Shown in pieces: positions 54,206 through 64,000 of a stretch of DNA of 64,000 nucleotides. The stretch covers positions 7,278,001 to 7,342,000 of the forward strand of contig OU015664.1 in NCBI GenBank assembly GCA_907165275.2, read 5' to 3'. The translations under genes and the position numbers were made by a program. The stretch is from Zygaena filipendulae (taxonomy: Eukaryota; Arthropoda; Insecta; Lepidoptera; Zygaenidae). Each line of letters opens with the position of its first letter. The first letter of the stretch is position 1. The notes beneath the pieces are model-generated. The model saw only the letters and a list, made by a program, of their open reading frames with translations. It searched no databases and was not told where the DNA came from.

Positions 54206-54280
54206 TTGGTTGACCTAAGATTTGAACCCCCGCTCTCTGCTGCGCGAGACGCCTTCCGGACTGCTGAGCCACGGGTAACC
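54206..54280 (-). other. antisense tRNA-like segment in the retrotransposon 5' region
   Basis: On the minus strand, TGGCTCAGCAGTCCGG (54256-54271) fits a Pol III A box and GGGTTCAAATC (54219-54229) a B box, spaced about as in a tRNA (53 nt span). A TCTC..GAGA stem lies where the anticodon arm would be, but a full cloverleaf and anticodon cannot be assigned. Likely a tRNA-derived SINE head or Pol III promoter relic rather than a functional tRNA. Confidence 0.45.
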
Positions 54281-54429
54281 GTTACGCATATTGTGAAATA
54301 CGGTTTCGTCATCCGCGCGCGCGCCCCTTTGCTACCTGCTACGAACGCCTGCTACGGGCAAATACTACGAGCTACGTGTAATAGCTACGCGCGTAAAAGA
54401 GATACGCATTCAAGCGTCAGACAATCAGT

Positions 54430-55368
54430 ATGCCTATCAATCCGGAACGAACTCCGCCTAGGGCGATATTGTCGGTTGCATCTCCGCTCTCTGCGTCGGC
54501 GTCTGAGCCAAATCTTGCGCAATCGAGTAGTGCAACGGAAGGGTCAAAGGTCACCATTCGTAGCAAGCGCCCGCGTCTGTTTGATAGCGATGACGATGTA
54601 GACGGCGAGAGCTCGAGATCTACTGATCCGCTCCAAATGTTGGTACGAGAGATGCGGAAGCTGCGTGAGGAGGTGCATGGCATGCGGACTGACATCCAGG
54701 AGTGTAGGCGGGAGGTTCAAGATTTTCGTGACGGCCTTGGGGTATGTGTGGGACGCATCGACGCTTTAGAGCTGCGAGTCGACGGCATAGAGAGAGGGCT
54801 CGCGAACGCTGCCGTATCGGCCCGGACTGGGGTCTTGGAGGAGGCTCTTAGCAAACTACAGATGGAATTGCATGATCGGGATCAAGACTTACTAGCTAAT
54901 GACGTCCAAATAAGTAATGTCGTTGAAGAGCGTGGTGAGAATCCCGTGCATCTGCTCACACTGATATCAGCTAAGCTCGGTGCGCCGGTGGACGAACGCG
55001 ATATAGTGAGCGTCGAGCGGGTCGGACCGCGCAACGAGGGGGACGGTGAGCGGCGACCGCGGCCACTGGTAGTGCGGCTGTCGCGGCGAGCGACGCGTGA
55101 TGCGCTGCTGCGCGGGGCGCGTGTACGCCGCAGCGCGACCACGGCTGATTTAGGGCTGAGCGGCGAGCCACGGCGTTTTTATGTCAACGAACGCCTGACA
55201 AAAGTAAATAGGCAATTGTTCGCAAAAGCCCGCGAGGAAGCTCGACTCCACGCCTGGCGATGGGTATGGACCAGAGATGGGAGGGTCTACATGCGACGCG
55301 CTGAAGGTCAACCGGCTCATCGTATCCGCAAGGAAAGCGACATAGTCGATATTTTTAAAAACAAATAA
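54430..55368 (+). CDS. retrotransposon ORF1 protein
   Basis: Intact 312-residue ORF1. Residues about 1-60 are Ser/Pro-rich and basic. About 75-130 form a heptad-rich coiled coil (MLVREMRKLREEVHGMRTDI..) suitable for trimerisation as in other LINE ORF1 proteins. About 150-310 match the Baculo_FP-type region seen in many insect LINE ORF1s: PRPLVVRLSRRATRDALLRG, RRFYVNERLTKVNRQLFAKA and WRWVWTRDGRVYMRR. It binds element RNA in the RNP (family knowledge). Codon use is GC-rich, unlike surrounding host DNA. The first ATG at 54430 was kept; no CCHC knuckle is visible. Confidence 0.8.
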   Translation: MPINPERTPPRAILSVASPLSASASEPNLAQSSSATEGSKVTIRSKRPRLFDSDDDVDGESSRSTDPLQMLVREMRKLREEVHGMRTDIQECRREVQDFRDGLGVCVGRIDALELRVDGIERGLANAAVSARTGVLEEALSKLQMELHDRDQDLLANDVQISNVVEERGENPVHLLTLISAKLGAPVDERDIVSVERVGPRNEGDGERRPRPLVVRLSRRATRDALLRGARVRRSATTADLGLSGEPRRFYVNERLTKVNRQLFAKAREEARLHAWRWVWTRDGRVYMRRAEGQPAHRIRKESDIVDIFKNK

Positions 55369-55878
55369 GTTTGCTCGGTTCTATTTTCTGAAATTTTTTT
55401 TACCGTGTATCCACTCAGTTTTTTCTTTCGATGTTTATCTCTCTGAGTATGTATTTGTTTCATTTTATTTTTTTAATATTTATGATAAATTTTTGTCCCG
55501 GTGTGTCTTTGTTATAGTTGCCAGCAGTACTCACGCAGTTTTAGGCTGTTTTTCATTTAGTATTATAATATGTAATGATATACTTTTTATTATTTTTTAT
55601 TATATACTTATTAGCCTTATCTTATTTAGCTTTATTATATCTTGTAAATCGAAGTGCGTATTACGTTATATGAAAGTCAAAATGCTTAATCTATATATAT
55701 TAGATGTATTTGTTTTTATTTTATTACTGTATAAATATATATCAATATGCTGTATTATTTTTTGTGAGGTTGATTGCATACATATAAGTACATACAATCT
55801 TACGCCTAGCTGCGACTATTTCGCGCCAATTCCCGTCCCCTCTAATTTCGTTAAAGTTCAAATATATCCCCCAGCACA
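55369..55878 (+). other. 510-bp spacer between ORF1 and ORF2
   Basis: AT-rich spacer; the 129-codon open frame at 55493-55882 (plus) is hydrophobic, T-rich low complexity overlapping the ORF2 start by four bases. I see no case for it being a protein, though a translation re-initiation role for the region is possible. Confidence 0.5.
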
Positions 55879-58743
55879 ATGACTGGGTCTAAGTGTTTTA
55901 GAGTTTGTTTATTTAATGCCGGATCTCTGGGGACGGGGCACGATGAATTAGTCGTGGCGACGAGCAATTCGACAGCGGATCTCGTTGCTATTAACGAGAC
56001 GTGGCTTCGCGAGGGGGAGGAGGGCCGCGCGCCCACCATACCGGGCTACCGACTGCGCCATATTCCACGTCCTCGCGAGCTTCGTGCGCGTGGCGGGGGC
56101 GTTGGTTTCTATGTGAGGAACGGCGCTGCAGCTCGGCTCTGCACGCATCCCTATGCACCTACAGTGGAGCAAATGTGGCTCCGCGTTAATGTTGGTGGGA
56201 AGAAGCTTTTGATTGGCACGGCTTATCGTCCCCCGTGGCTGAATGCTGATATATTCTTTGATGCAATCACTGACTCGATAACTTCTTTTACAGGTTATGA
56301 TAACATAATTTTGGTGGGTGACTTCAACATAAACTACTCTGACTCTTATGACAGGAACCACACATGTTTGACACAATTCTTGACTTCAGTAAGTTTAACG
56401 CAAATCATTAATCAGCCCACACACTTCACTGATCACAGCGAGACTACTATCGACCTAGTTTGCACCGACGCACGTATCTCTGGTACGGTTGTGCAACACA
56501 TACCAGACCTGGGCAAGCACGCCTTTATTACTGTGGATTTAGACGTAAAAAAACAAAGAACTCAGCCCAGATTTATGACTTATCGACCCCTAAAGAACAT
56601 AGACCGTGACTCTTTTGACAAGGACTTGGAGTTGATAGACTGGGACAGTTTACTTGGACTTGACGATATTGACACTATGGTAAGACAGTTCAATGAACTT
56701 CTTACTAGACTTATTGACAAACATGCACCTGTAAGGACTGTTATTAGGAGGGAGTCACCAAAACCATGGCTTACAGACACTGTGCGTTTGATGATGCGTC
56801 TTCGCGATGAGGCTCATAAAAGGTATAAAGTAACCAAAACTAATACAGCCAAAAAATATTATTTAGATCTAAAACATTTGGTTGTCTCTGCCCTTATTTA
56901 TGAGAAACGTGCCTTTTTCCAAGAAAATATAAACCAGCATGCCAATGACTCAAAGCGCCTGTGGAAAAATCTCAAACGCACTGTTCTGCCGGAAAAACGT
57001 AATCAGGAACTACCCTCACACTACAATGACGCTGACGCGATAAATGACCACTTTTTGAATTTGCCCGGTAAGACTGACGTTTCCATTTCTGATTTGACGT
57101 ATTTCGAATTTAATCGACATGACAAGGCTACTACATTTACACTTAGAACTTTAACTCCCTTTGCAATTGCAAAAATACTGACAACAATAAAAACTAATGC
57201 TAAAGGAGTTGACCTGATTGACATTGACATGATCTTACTGACATTACCGAGGACTTTGCCTATTTTAACTGAGATGGTTAATCGAAGCATACTGACAAAC
57301 ACTTTTCCGACCGACTGGAAGACGGCGAAAGTTACTCCTCTTCCCAAGAAACCTAACCCTGTCCACATGTCTGACCTCCGTCCTATCAGTATACTTCCTT
57401 GCATGTCTAAGATAGTGGAGAGGGCTGTGTATGGTCGGGTGTCGGAGTACCTGGAGACAAATGGTATACTACCTGACTTACAGTCAGGTTTTAGGAGGGG
57501 TCGAGGTACGGCGACTGCTCTGCTTGACGTCGTAGATAATGTGTTGTCAGAGCTTGACAAGGGAAGGAGCACAATTCTGGTGTTACTAGATTTCTCCAGG
57601 GCCTTCGATTGCCTGAGTATCCCCCTCTTGCTATCGAAGATGTCGTATTATGGATTTGATAATGCTACGATTCGGTGGTTTGACAGTTACCTGTCGGCTC
57701 GCGCGCAATTAGTAGGTCTGCATAAAAATAATGGCACTATGGTATACTCTGCAGCAAAACAGTTAACTAGAGGTGTACCGCAGGGATCCATATTAGGGCC
57801 CCTGCTGTTCATTCTTTATAGTGCCGATGTCGTTAAAGAAATTGAGAGTAGCAAATTCCATCTTTATGCTGATGATACACAGTTGTATATTTCCACATTG
57901 CCATCCAAAGCAGGTGAGGCTGCCAATCTGATCAACAGGGATCTCAATCACATTGCTGCGTGGTCTGATAGGGGGTGTTTGGCTCTGAATCCTAGCAAGT
58001 CTAAATACATGGTACTTGGCACTAAAAATCAAATCCATAATACGGTGCAAGCTCTTGCGGTCAATAATATAGCTATCATGAACAAACCGGTAGAAAGGGT
58101 GATAGAAGCAAAAAATCTCGGTGTGACTATGGATGGTGAACTACATTTTGAAAGCCACATCAAAAACGTGGTCAGCAACTGCTTTTATCGTCTCAAAGTT
58201 CTGTATGGTATACGCGATTACCTCAGCACTGATTTGCGTGTTAGGCTGAGTGAGTCGTTGATACTGTCTAGATTAAACTACTGTGATGTTGTCTATGGTG
58301 GCTGTATACTTGGCCGGACAAGAAAATTAATACAACGAGTACAAAACGCATGTGCTCGTTTCTGTTTTAAAATTCCTTTCAGATCCCATGTCACGCCTTA
58401 CTTGAGCGCTGCAAAGCTCCTGAATATGGAATCCCGTAGACGCCTCCATCTGGCCTCGCTAATGTTTGGTGTGGTACGCAATAAGGCTCCCGAGTACCTA
58501 TATAAAAAGCTGGAGTGGTCATCCCGGCAGCGCTCCATACACAGAGACAAAATTCTCACTCCGTCACATCGAACGGCAGCTTTTCGTGGTAGCTTCAAGT
58601 TTGCGGCGTCCAAGTGTTGGAATGACATTCCACCTCCAGTCCGAGACGCATCTAGTAGATATGTTTTTGGGCGCAAGCTCAAGGCATACCTGCTGGAACA
58701 GCAGAGTCTCTCCTTACCTGTCCAAACTTCTCGCCGTAACTGA
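55879..58743 (+). CDS. retrotransposon ORF2: AP endonuclease and reverse transcriptase
   Basis: Intact 954-residue polyprotein driving target-primed reverse transcription. Residues 1-225 are an exonuclease-endonuclease-phosphatase domain: N13 (LFNAGSL), E40 (INETWL), GTAYRPP at 113-119, D148 and N150 (VGDFNIN), D192 (TTIDLVC), H214. The usual SDH triad near the end reads GKH here, so the Asp beside the catalytic His is replaced by Lys. The reverse transcriptase spans roughly 460-720: LRPISILPCMSKIVE, SGFRRGRGTATALLDVVDNV, LLDFSRAFD (catalytic D571), RGVPQGSILGPLLF and YADD at 663-666. The C-terminal part (LNYCDVVYGG, RVQNACARF) is typical of CR1/Jockey-group ORF2. No RNase H seen. Intact frames suggest recent activity. 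Confidence 0.92.
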   Translation: MTGSKCFRVCLFNAGSLGTGHDELVVATSNSTADLVAINETWLREGEEGRAPTIPGYRLRHIPRPRELRARGGGVGFYVRNGAAARLCTHPYAPTVEQMWLRVNVGGKKLLIGTAYRPPWLNADIFFDAITDSITSFTGYDNIILVGDFNINYSDSYDRNHTCLTQFLTSVSLTQIINQPTHFTDHSETTIDLVCTDARISGTVVQHIPDLGKHAFITVDLDVKKQRTQPRFMTYRPLKNIDRDSFDKDLELIDWDSLLGLDDIDTMVRQFNELLTRLIDKHAPVRTVIRRESPKPWLTDTVRLMMRLRDEAHKRYKVTKTNTAKKYYLDLKHLVVSALIYEKRAFFQENINQHANDSKRLWKNLKRTVLPEKRNQELPSHYNDADAINDHFLNLPGKTDVSISDLTYFEFNRHDKATTFTLRTLTPFAIAKILTTIKTNAKGVDLIDIDMILLTLPRTLPILTEMVNRSILTNTFPTDWKTAKVTPLPKKPNPVHMSDLRPISILPCMSKIVERAVYGRVSEYLETNGILPDLQSGFRRGRGTATALLDVVDNVLSELDKGRSTILVLLDFSRAFDCLSIPLLLSKMSYYGFDNATIRWFDSYLSARAQLVGLHKNNGTMVYSAAKQLTRGVPQGSILGPLLFILYSADVVKEIESSKFHLYADDTQLYISTLPSKAGEAANLINRDLNHIAAWSDRGCLALNPSKSKYMVLGTKNQIHNTVQALAVNNIAIMNKPVERVIEAKNLGVTMDGELHFESHIKNVVSNCFYRLKVLYGIRDYLSTDLRVRLSESLILSRLNYCDVVYGGCILGRTRKLIQRVQNACARFCFKIPFRSHVTPYLSAAKLLNMESRRRLHLASLMFGVVRNKAPEYLYKKLEWSSRQRSIHRDKILTPSHRTAAFRGSFKFAASKCWNDIPPPVRDASSRYVFGRKLKAYLLEQQSLSLPVQTSRRN

Positions 58744-59281
58744 CTATGACCCTTTGACCCCGTGGTTGCATCGGGAATGTCCGTTTTCGGCTATCTCGTG
58801 TTTGCGTCGTATGCGTGTACATGTGTGTATGTGTGTGTGTGTGTGTATATATGCATATTATGTATTGATATGATGTGTATGTGTATATTACATATGTATG
58901 TATTGAGTTTTTATAAAATGATTGTATATAATTTATGATATTGTGTATTTATCTAATTTGTATTCTATTTACGTATGTATGGTATCTATTATTTAATTAT
59001 ACTGTTAACTAATTATCATGTATCTATGTATCTATTTTTCTGCTTCGCTGCGCCGCACTCTGGGACGCTCGTGGGACTGCTGGCGCTGACTGAAAACCAG
59101 CGCTGAGGGTTCCCATCCTCAGCATATGCTGAGTCAGCTGCCATTTGCAGCAGCAGAGACACACCGCGACCAAAACCAGCCAACCAATATCTTTTTTCTT
59201 TTTAAGTTTAGTTTGTAATGAATTTGTTTGTGTTTTTGTTATTAAGTTTTGTGTGTGTGTGTCTGTTGCGCAATAAAAAAT
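58744..59281 (+). other. retrotransposon 3' UTR
   Basis: Contains a GT/TATG microsatellite (about 58820-58905) and, at 59118-59133, the perfect palindrome CTCAGCATATGCTGAG inside a GC-rich block with paired CAGCGCTG words. Such 3' hairpins can serve as the reverse transcriptase recognition site in CR1/L2-type elements (inference). Ends with AATAAA-like GCAATAAAAAAT. Confidence 0.6.
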
Positions 59282-60400
59282 ATTCTATTCTATTCTATTC
59301 TATTTAATTTGTTTTAAATTTTCATTCACACAGTCACAAGTTTTGTGAGATGAGTTTCTTTAATAGATACTAATATTTAGTCGGTGCAGCTTTTAGTGTC
59401 ATAAATAAAGTGTGTTAACTGACAAACAGATTATAGAAACTTGAAATTTTGCACAAAGCCTCTATTTGTAATATGGGTATCTAGTGAAGGTGAAAAAACA
59501 GCGAGAAATAGCTAAATTTATGTAAAGGAAACTAGTCGACTCCATGGCGTTTTCTATGTTACTATAGAAAAAAGTAGGTATCAATTATCATTATTAGTGA
59601 AAGAATATCAGCTTTTGAACAAAAAACGCGTTATCAATAAGAGGAAAATAAACTACACCGAGAAAATGAATATAAACGAGTAAGTGAAAGTAAAGGGAAA
59701 AATTAAACAAGTAGGTATGTGTGAAATAAATTCCATTTAAGGCCATTAACGTGTCGGTTGAAGTACGTAATAAAAATGTCCTTCTCAACTGACTTCATTA
59801 CCACTTAACTTGAACCTAAAAAACATAAATTTTAGGGCAGCATAATATTCCTTCCAGACATAAGCACCCACCGAGTACGTTTTATAATATTTTTTTTTAA
59901 GAGCCAAGCATACAAACTGGTCTGAAACTTTGGGCAAAGGAAGAAATGCTATACATATAGTATAGTGAAAACTGCAAAAGTTACCAAAGTATTCAGTTGC
60001 CTCAAATATATATTTGGAGAAATACGTACCTACCTACCTACTACGTACTCGAGCAAAGTAAATAAATAATAATAATATTTTACAACACACAGTTCTACTT
60101 GATTTGTGTCATGAAAACCAAGCAAACGTGGTAAGTAGGTATGTATACACATGTGTTCGGATGATTATTTCGTCAATTTTAAAGATAGTGCTGCAAAACT
60201 ATAAATCGATATGGAATCTGTGTAGCTTAAGGCATTAAATGAATAAAATATCACTGTGCCAATCAAAGATACCTTGGATTATATGTAGACCACCATTTCA
60301 GACTATATTTGTCTTTACAATCAAACCACAATGTCACTTAACATCAGGAAAATTGTCGTCAAACGTTTAGACTTTAGATTGTTTGTTAATCCTACCATCC

Positions 60401-60598
60401 TACTAATATTATAAATGTGAAAGTGTGGATGTTTGGATGTTTGTTACTCAATCACGCAAAAACGGCTGAACGGATTTGGATAAAATTTGACATGCGCGTT
60501 GTCAGGGGTACAGAGAAGGATATAGGGTACTTTTTATCCCGGAATTCCAGCGGGAACTCCGAAATTACTGCGGGTAAAACCGCGGGGCACAGCTAGTA
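60401..60598 (-). repeat. dispersed ACTAGCTGT/CCGCGG family repeat
   Basis: On the minus strand it opens CTAGCTGTGCCCCGCGGTTT and ends TTATAATATTAGTAGGATGG. Near-consensus ends. Confidence 0.78.
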
Positions 60599-60701
60599 GA
60601 TAATAAAAAAACCTCTTATTCCAAGGTTCCTGAGGGTTTCCCAAAATACAGGGTGAATGAACATTTAAAATAAAATAGAACAGCGCTTATTGTACAACAG
60701 A

Positions 60702-60705
<4 letters not shown>

Positions 60706-60760
<55 letters not shown>
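60706..60760. repeat. (AC)n microsatellite
   Basis: Uninterrupted AC dinucleotide run of about 26 units. Confidence 0.95.
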
Positions 60761-60761
<1 letters not shown>

Positions 60762-61199
60762 GTTGACAAAAAATCCATTTAGTTGTTTGAAACTACGTGG
60801 CCCAGATATAGTAAAGTAAATCATAACTTTTCACTTTGAATAACTACCAAAGCCTGCGTCTTGTGTGACTTTTATAGAAAGTTATGTTTTTTCATTTATT
60901 GTTTGGCGTGCTCTATCACTGTGTGTGGCTACGTTTAATTAATTTTTCAATGTTTGTTCTGGCCCACGGCCAGAGTAAAGCCAGCTTTACGAAGCTATCC
61001 CTTGGCGAATTTTATTAGGATACCGTGTTTACTTAATTAAAATTTTAGGGCGAGGCCTTTTTTAAATTAAATGTGATCGATATACAATATATTTGTCAAC
61101 AAATCAGTTTGTGTGTCATGTTGGCTATCAAAATGTTGCTGTTTTTAATTATAGTTGTCTACAGTTATAGTTGCGTTGTAGTTGCGCACTGATATAAAC

Positions 61200-61561
61200 A
61201 GAATAATCACTTTGTAACTCTTCAATACCCTTCGCATCTCATATTGCTCCTAGGGTAAACAAATCCAGGGTAACCTGGTAGAGATCCCTTAATACCGATA
61301 AGGTCGCCCACTGTCGGCTCTTTTTTTATAAGTTCTTATAGTAGCTGTATTGGTAATATGCGCCGTTTTTTGTTCTCCTATAGTTTATAAGTATGATCAT
61401 TAAAAGACAGCGCTGCTGAGTTTCTTGTCAGTTCTTCTCAGCAGAGGATGTATTCCGAACTGACGGTAATTTATAGTTCTAAGAACCTGCTGACGATTAC
61501 AAGTGATTGTAACCAATCCTAAGTACTAAATAGCTTTTGAATTTTGAATTTTTTTGAATTT
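61200..61561 (+). mobile_element. truncated LINE 3' end with (TTTTGAA)n-like tail
   Basis: GACAGCGCTGCTGAGTTTCT, CAGTTCTTCTCAGCAGAGGA and GAACTGACGGTAATTTATAG resemble the 3' region of a Jockey-group LINE common in Lepidoptera (recalled). It ends in TTTTGAATTTTGAATTTTTT and similar tandem units. Confidence 0.55.
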
Positions 61562-63450
61562 TGTGTCGATCCCCATATATAAGAGTGAAGGTTTATCTAA
61601 TGAACATTTTTGTTAACCCTGTTTTAAATGTATAAAAAGTATGTACTATGTATTTAAAAAAAAAATGCACTCACAGGTATCATTTGTCTGGTCTGCTCAA
61701 TTTAGGACCATGAGGCGTAATTGTCTAAGAATTATTATTACTATAATTTAAAGCGTCAATCGGTTGCTGCTATGCGAACGTGAAAAAAAAAACAGAATGA
61801 GCCCAAACCACTGGGTATAGAAACTTGCAATTTTGCCCAAGGTAAAACTAGTATTTCAGTTTTTTTTTAAATGAATCAACATGTATTTCAGAATTATTGC
61901 AAATTCACTAAGGCCTAAGGCAATGCGGACGAAACCTCCGGAAACAGCTTGTCGTCTATACTAATTTCAACGGTTTTCCTTATATATTTGTAAGTTTGGA
62001 TGTAAGTAATGTTTGTATTACATTATTCCTGAGCGTTACCAGCTAATTTTTATCTCGGAACAAAGGGTTCCAGAGGAAATCCCGAAATCGACACGGGTGA
62101 TACCGCCGCGCCGAGGGAAACATCAAGTTGTTTATAAAATGATGACTATTTCATTTTGTTAATAACACACCCTGTCCTGACACAAGGTAGAGGAATTTCA
62201 AGTTTCCGTATGAGGCTTGATGCCACGTGGGTGTAACAAACTGCTAAGTACATTAAATACCTACCGAAATACCGAATACACTCAATTATTTCACTTTATA
62301 AACAAGGTTAGTTGCAAAGGGGTAACAACCCGCGAACATGTTTTTTGTTGCGTTGCATTCACCTCTAAAAGATAACTGTATAGTATTAAGTTGCAATGAT
62401 ATATACTAATTGTGTTTTTTACATTGTTGTCAGTTTGGAGTAGACATGTGCAAAACATCACCTTTCAGTGTGATATGATTTGGCATTACTTTACCGGTCG
62501 GGTCGGGACATTACGTAGGTACCTATCACTCAAACAATTACTATCATTCAAACATTACTGGACACGTTCTAGAGAAAAATAAACTTAGTGTAGCGGTCAT
62601 ATAGCCAAACAATTACATATCACTCAAACATTTGGGTGATAGTGTAATAGAGTGATGTTTGTTTCTCTCCCGTAATGGTTGATGTCGCATCACCTCGTGA
62701 ATTGATATCACTCGAGTAATATTACTCGCATTACTTACACAGTTTGGGGAATCAATTAAAAAAAAAACACTGAGATATCACCGATTTTACTAACCGATCT
62801 TGTAAACAAACTCCTTGTTGTTTATCTTTTTCATGATGCGGTCGTGTCTTATCTAAAATGTATCAATCACGTGGAAAAAGTCAAACACTAATCCCTTGGG
62901 GGTCAGTTTTATAATAAAAGATGCCTAATAACTAATTAAAAAAACTTTCATCCGTAAAGCTTTTGGGATAAACAAAAGTTGTGATGCCCTTTTCCCCAAG
63001 CTAGTCCTGTTTAACGCGAACGTGACCGCTGTAATTACCTACACGTTAATTAATTCTATGTTTACACCGATCCGATCTCTGATTTCAAATAATATAGCTG
63101 TAAAACAAACAGAAATAAACGTGATAAATATTATATATTGGCTAGAGCTAAACAACGATAATAACCAGTTAAATATTTATATGTGAAAGCTTAAGCGGGT
63201 ACTTCCGGTGAGAGCCGGTGGATGTGGGCAGAGAGAGGTAAGTTGCGAGGGGCGGGGGTGGCTTCGTCCTAGCGCCAGTATATTGGGAAAGTTGCACCGT
63301 GTTTCACCTCACAGCGGGATTTTTAGTTATCTAGGTTATGAGGGGAGATTGAGTTCTCTCTTGCGTTTTATTAATTTCATGACCAACACAATATTATATG
63401 AGCCGTAAGCGTTGATTAGATGTTTATATGAAGAGTTAGCTTCTAGCTGT

Positions 63451-63604
63451 AGGGGGAGCACGAATTTTTTCGCTCTCGTCCTTTCGATATCGGGCGTTTT
63501 TTTGTGTTTTAAATGAACAACGCCATCTATCCAGTGTTGTTCATTTTCCATACAAAAAAAATTTACATTACGACGATATCGAGCGAAAAAATTCGCGCTC
63601 CCTC
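63451..63604. mobile_element. short TIR element, GGGAGCRCGAATTTTTTCGCTC ends
   Basis: Left AGGGGGAGCACGAATTTTTT pairs with right AAAAAATTCGCGCTCCCTCT; a second paired block CGATATCG sits just inside. Centre contains CAACGCCATCTATCCAGTG. Confidence 0.5.
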
Positions 63605-64000
63605 TAGTGTTCCCCGCGTTCTACCAGCGTTCATTTCAAAGTTCCCGCAGGAATTACGGGATGAAAATTATCTTATGTCCTTTTTTATACCATTAACGAT
63701 GTATATGCAAAATTTAATGATGAACTTTTGAGACAGAAGACATAAATTAACAAACTCACAATCGTATCAATAACATTGGGATAAATTAGAATAAACTTAA
63801 AGTCTTAATAATAATAATTATTTATTCCGGAATTTCTATTAAAAATCATAATATTAAAATGTCATAATTTGTGCCAATTTGTGCAATGTGTTAGCATCGA
63901 AGTACCTATTTAACCACAAGGAGACGCCATTGATGGAAGATCCCCTTTGCCAATACTATGAGAGCACTAGTAATGCCTGACAGTGAATTGATACGTAGGT

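Larger units (their letters stand above)
53955..59304 (+). mobile_element. near-complete two-ORF non-LTR retrotransposon
   Basis: ORF1 (54430-55368) and ORF2 (55879-58743) are both uninterrupted. A 3' UTR with a GT/TA microsatellite and a GC-rich hairpin region follows, ending GCGCAATAAAAAATATTC and a (TTCTA)n tail at 59282-59304. APE-type endonuclease plus YADD reverse transcriptase and a short-unit microsatellite tail place it in the CR1/L2/Daphne-like group rather than RTE or R2 (inference). The 5' boundary is a guess, and no target duplication was resolved. It lies in or near the 5' part of the RapGAP-BTB gene, opposite strand. Confidence 0.82.
59305..64000. other. right-hand region without a supported gene
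   Basis: AT-rich DNA with a dispersed repeat (60401-60598), a long AC microsatellite, a LINE 3'-end relic (61200-61561) and a TIR element (63451-63604). Around 63200-63300 there is a GC-rich patch with a donor-like GAGAG|GTAAGT on the plus strand (63239), but no coding evidence. Confidence 0.5.

Noticed and set aside
55493..55882. Hydrophobic 129-codon frame between retrotransposon ORFs
   Set aside because: T-rich low-complexity spacer translated by chance; no motif.
62440..62720. Possible second hAT-like end (TAGACATGTGC) with ATCACTCAAACA repeats
   Set aside because: No matching inverted end or target duplication found, so not called.
63208..63408. GC-rich frame with donor-like GTAAGT at about 63240
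   Set aside because: No acceptor, no conserved protein sequence; isolated donor words are common.

Overview
This is eukaryotic, almost certainly lepidopteran (moth or butterfly), nuclear DNA. The sequence is AT-rich, has short coding exons with GT-AG introns, and is saturated with the GTAGGTACCTAC-type words and the 'ACTAGCTGT-CCCGCGG-TTTCACCCGC' interspersed repeats I associate with Lepidoptera. No prokaryotic feature, CRISPR array, rRNA or intact tRNA gene was seen.

Two host genes are visible, both on the minus strand. (1) At the left edge (113-241) lies the first coding exon of alpha-actinin, with a GC-rich 5' leader/promoter zone behind it; the rest of that gene lies outside the window. 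(2) Thirteen phase-compatible exons between 49057 and 5985 form the main gene of the window. Read in order they encode the N-terminal part of a Rap1GAP-type protein, a complete RapGAP catalytic domain with the conserved asparagine thumb, a linker, a BTB domain interrupted by a basic serine-rich insert, and a BACK domain. About 879 residues are visible; the start codon lies upstream (higher coordinates) and was not found. The three largest introns (20.5, 8.8 and 7.5 kb) are mostly repeats.

Mobile DNA dominates the rest. At about 53.95-59.3 kb sits a near-complete two-ORF non-LTR retrotransposon (ORF1 with coiled coil and Baculo_FP-like region; ORF2 with AP endonuclease and reverse transcriptase, YADD box), with a (TTCTA)n tail and an antisense tRNA-like segment in its 5' region. 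At 15989-17567 is a decayed hAT transposon with 8-bp target duplication and recognisable dimerisation-domain remains. Many foldback/MITE elements occur: 716-3234 (long inverted repeats), 26240-26602, 28859-29249, 31757-32000, 36447-37207 (nested palindromes), 49401-49730 and others. A 28-bp perfect palindrome flanked by 8-bp direct repeats sits at 13812-13855, and a 19-bp minisatellite made of GATA-factor motifs at 51811-52000.

The most interesting biological candidate is the RapGAP plus BTB/BACK architecture read through one colinear exon chain: a Rap GTPase-activating protein apparently joined to a BTB/BACK module of the kind that often recruits Cullin-3. I could not run a search, so its novelty is open; the BTB/BACK half resembles what I remember of the insect 'serine-enriched protein' (gprs).
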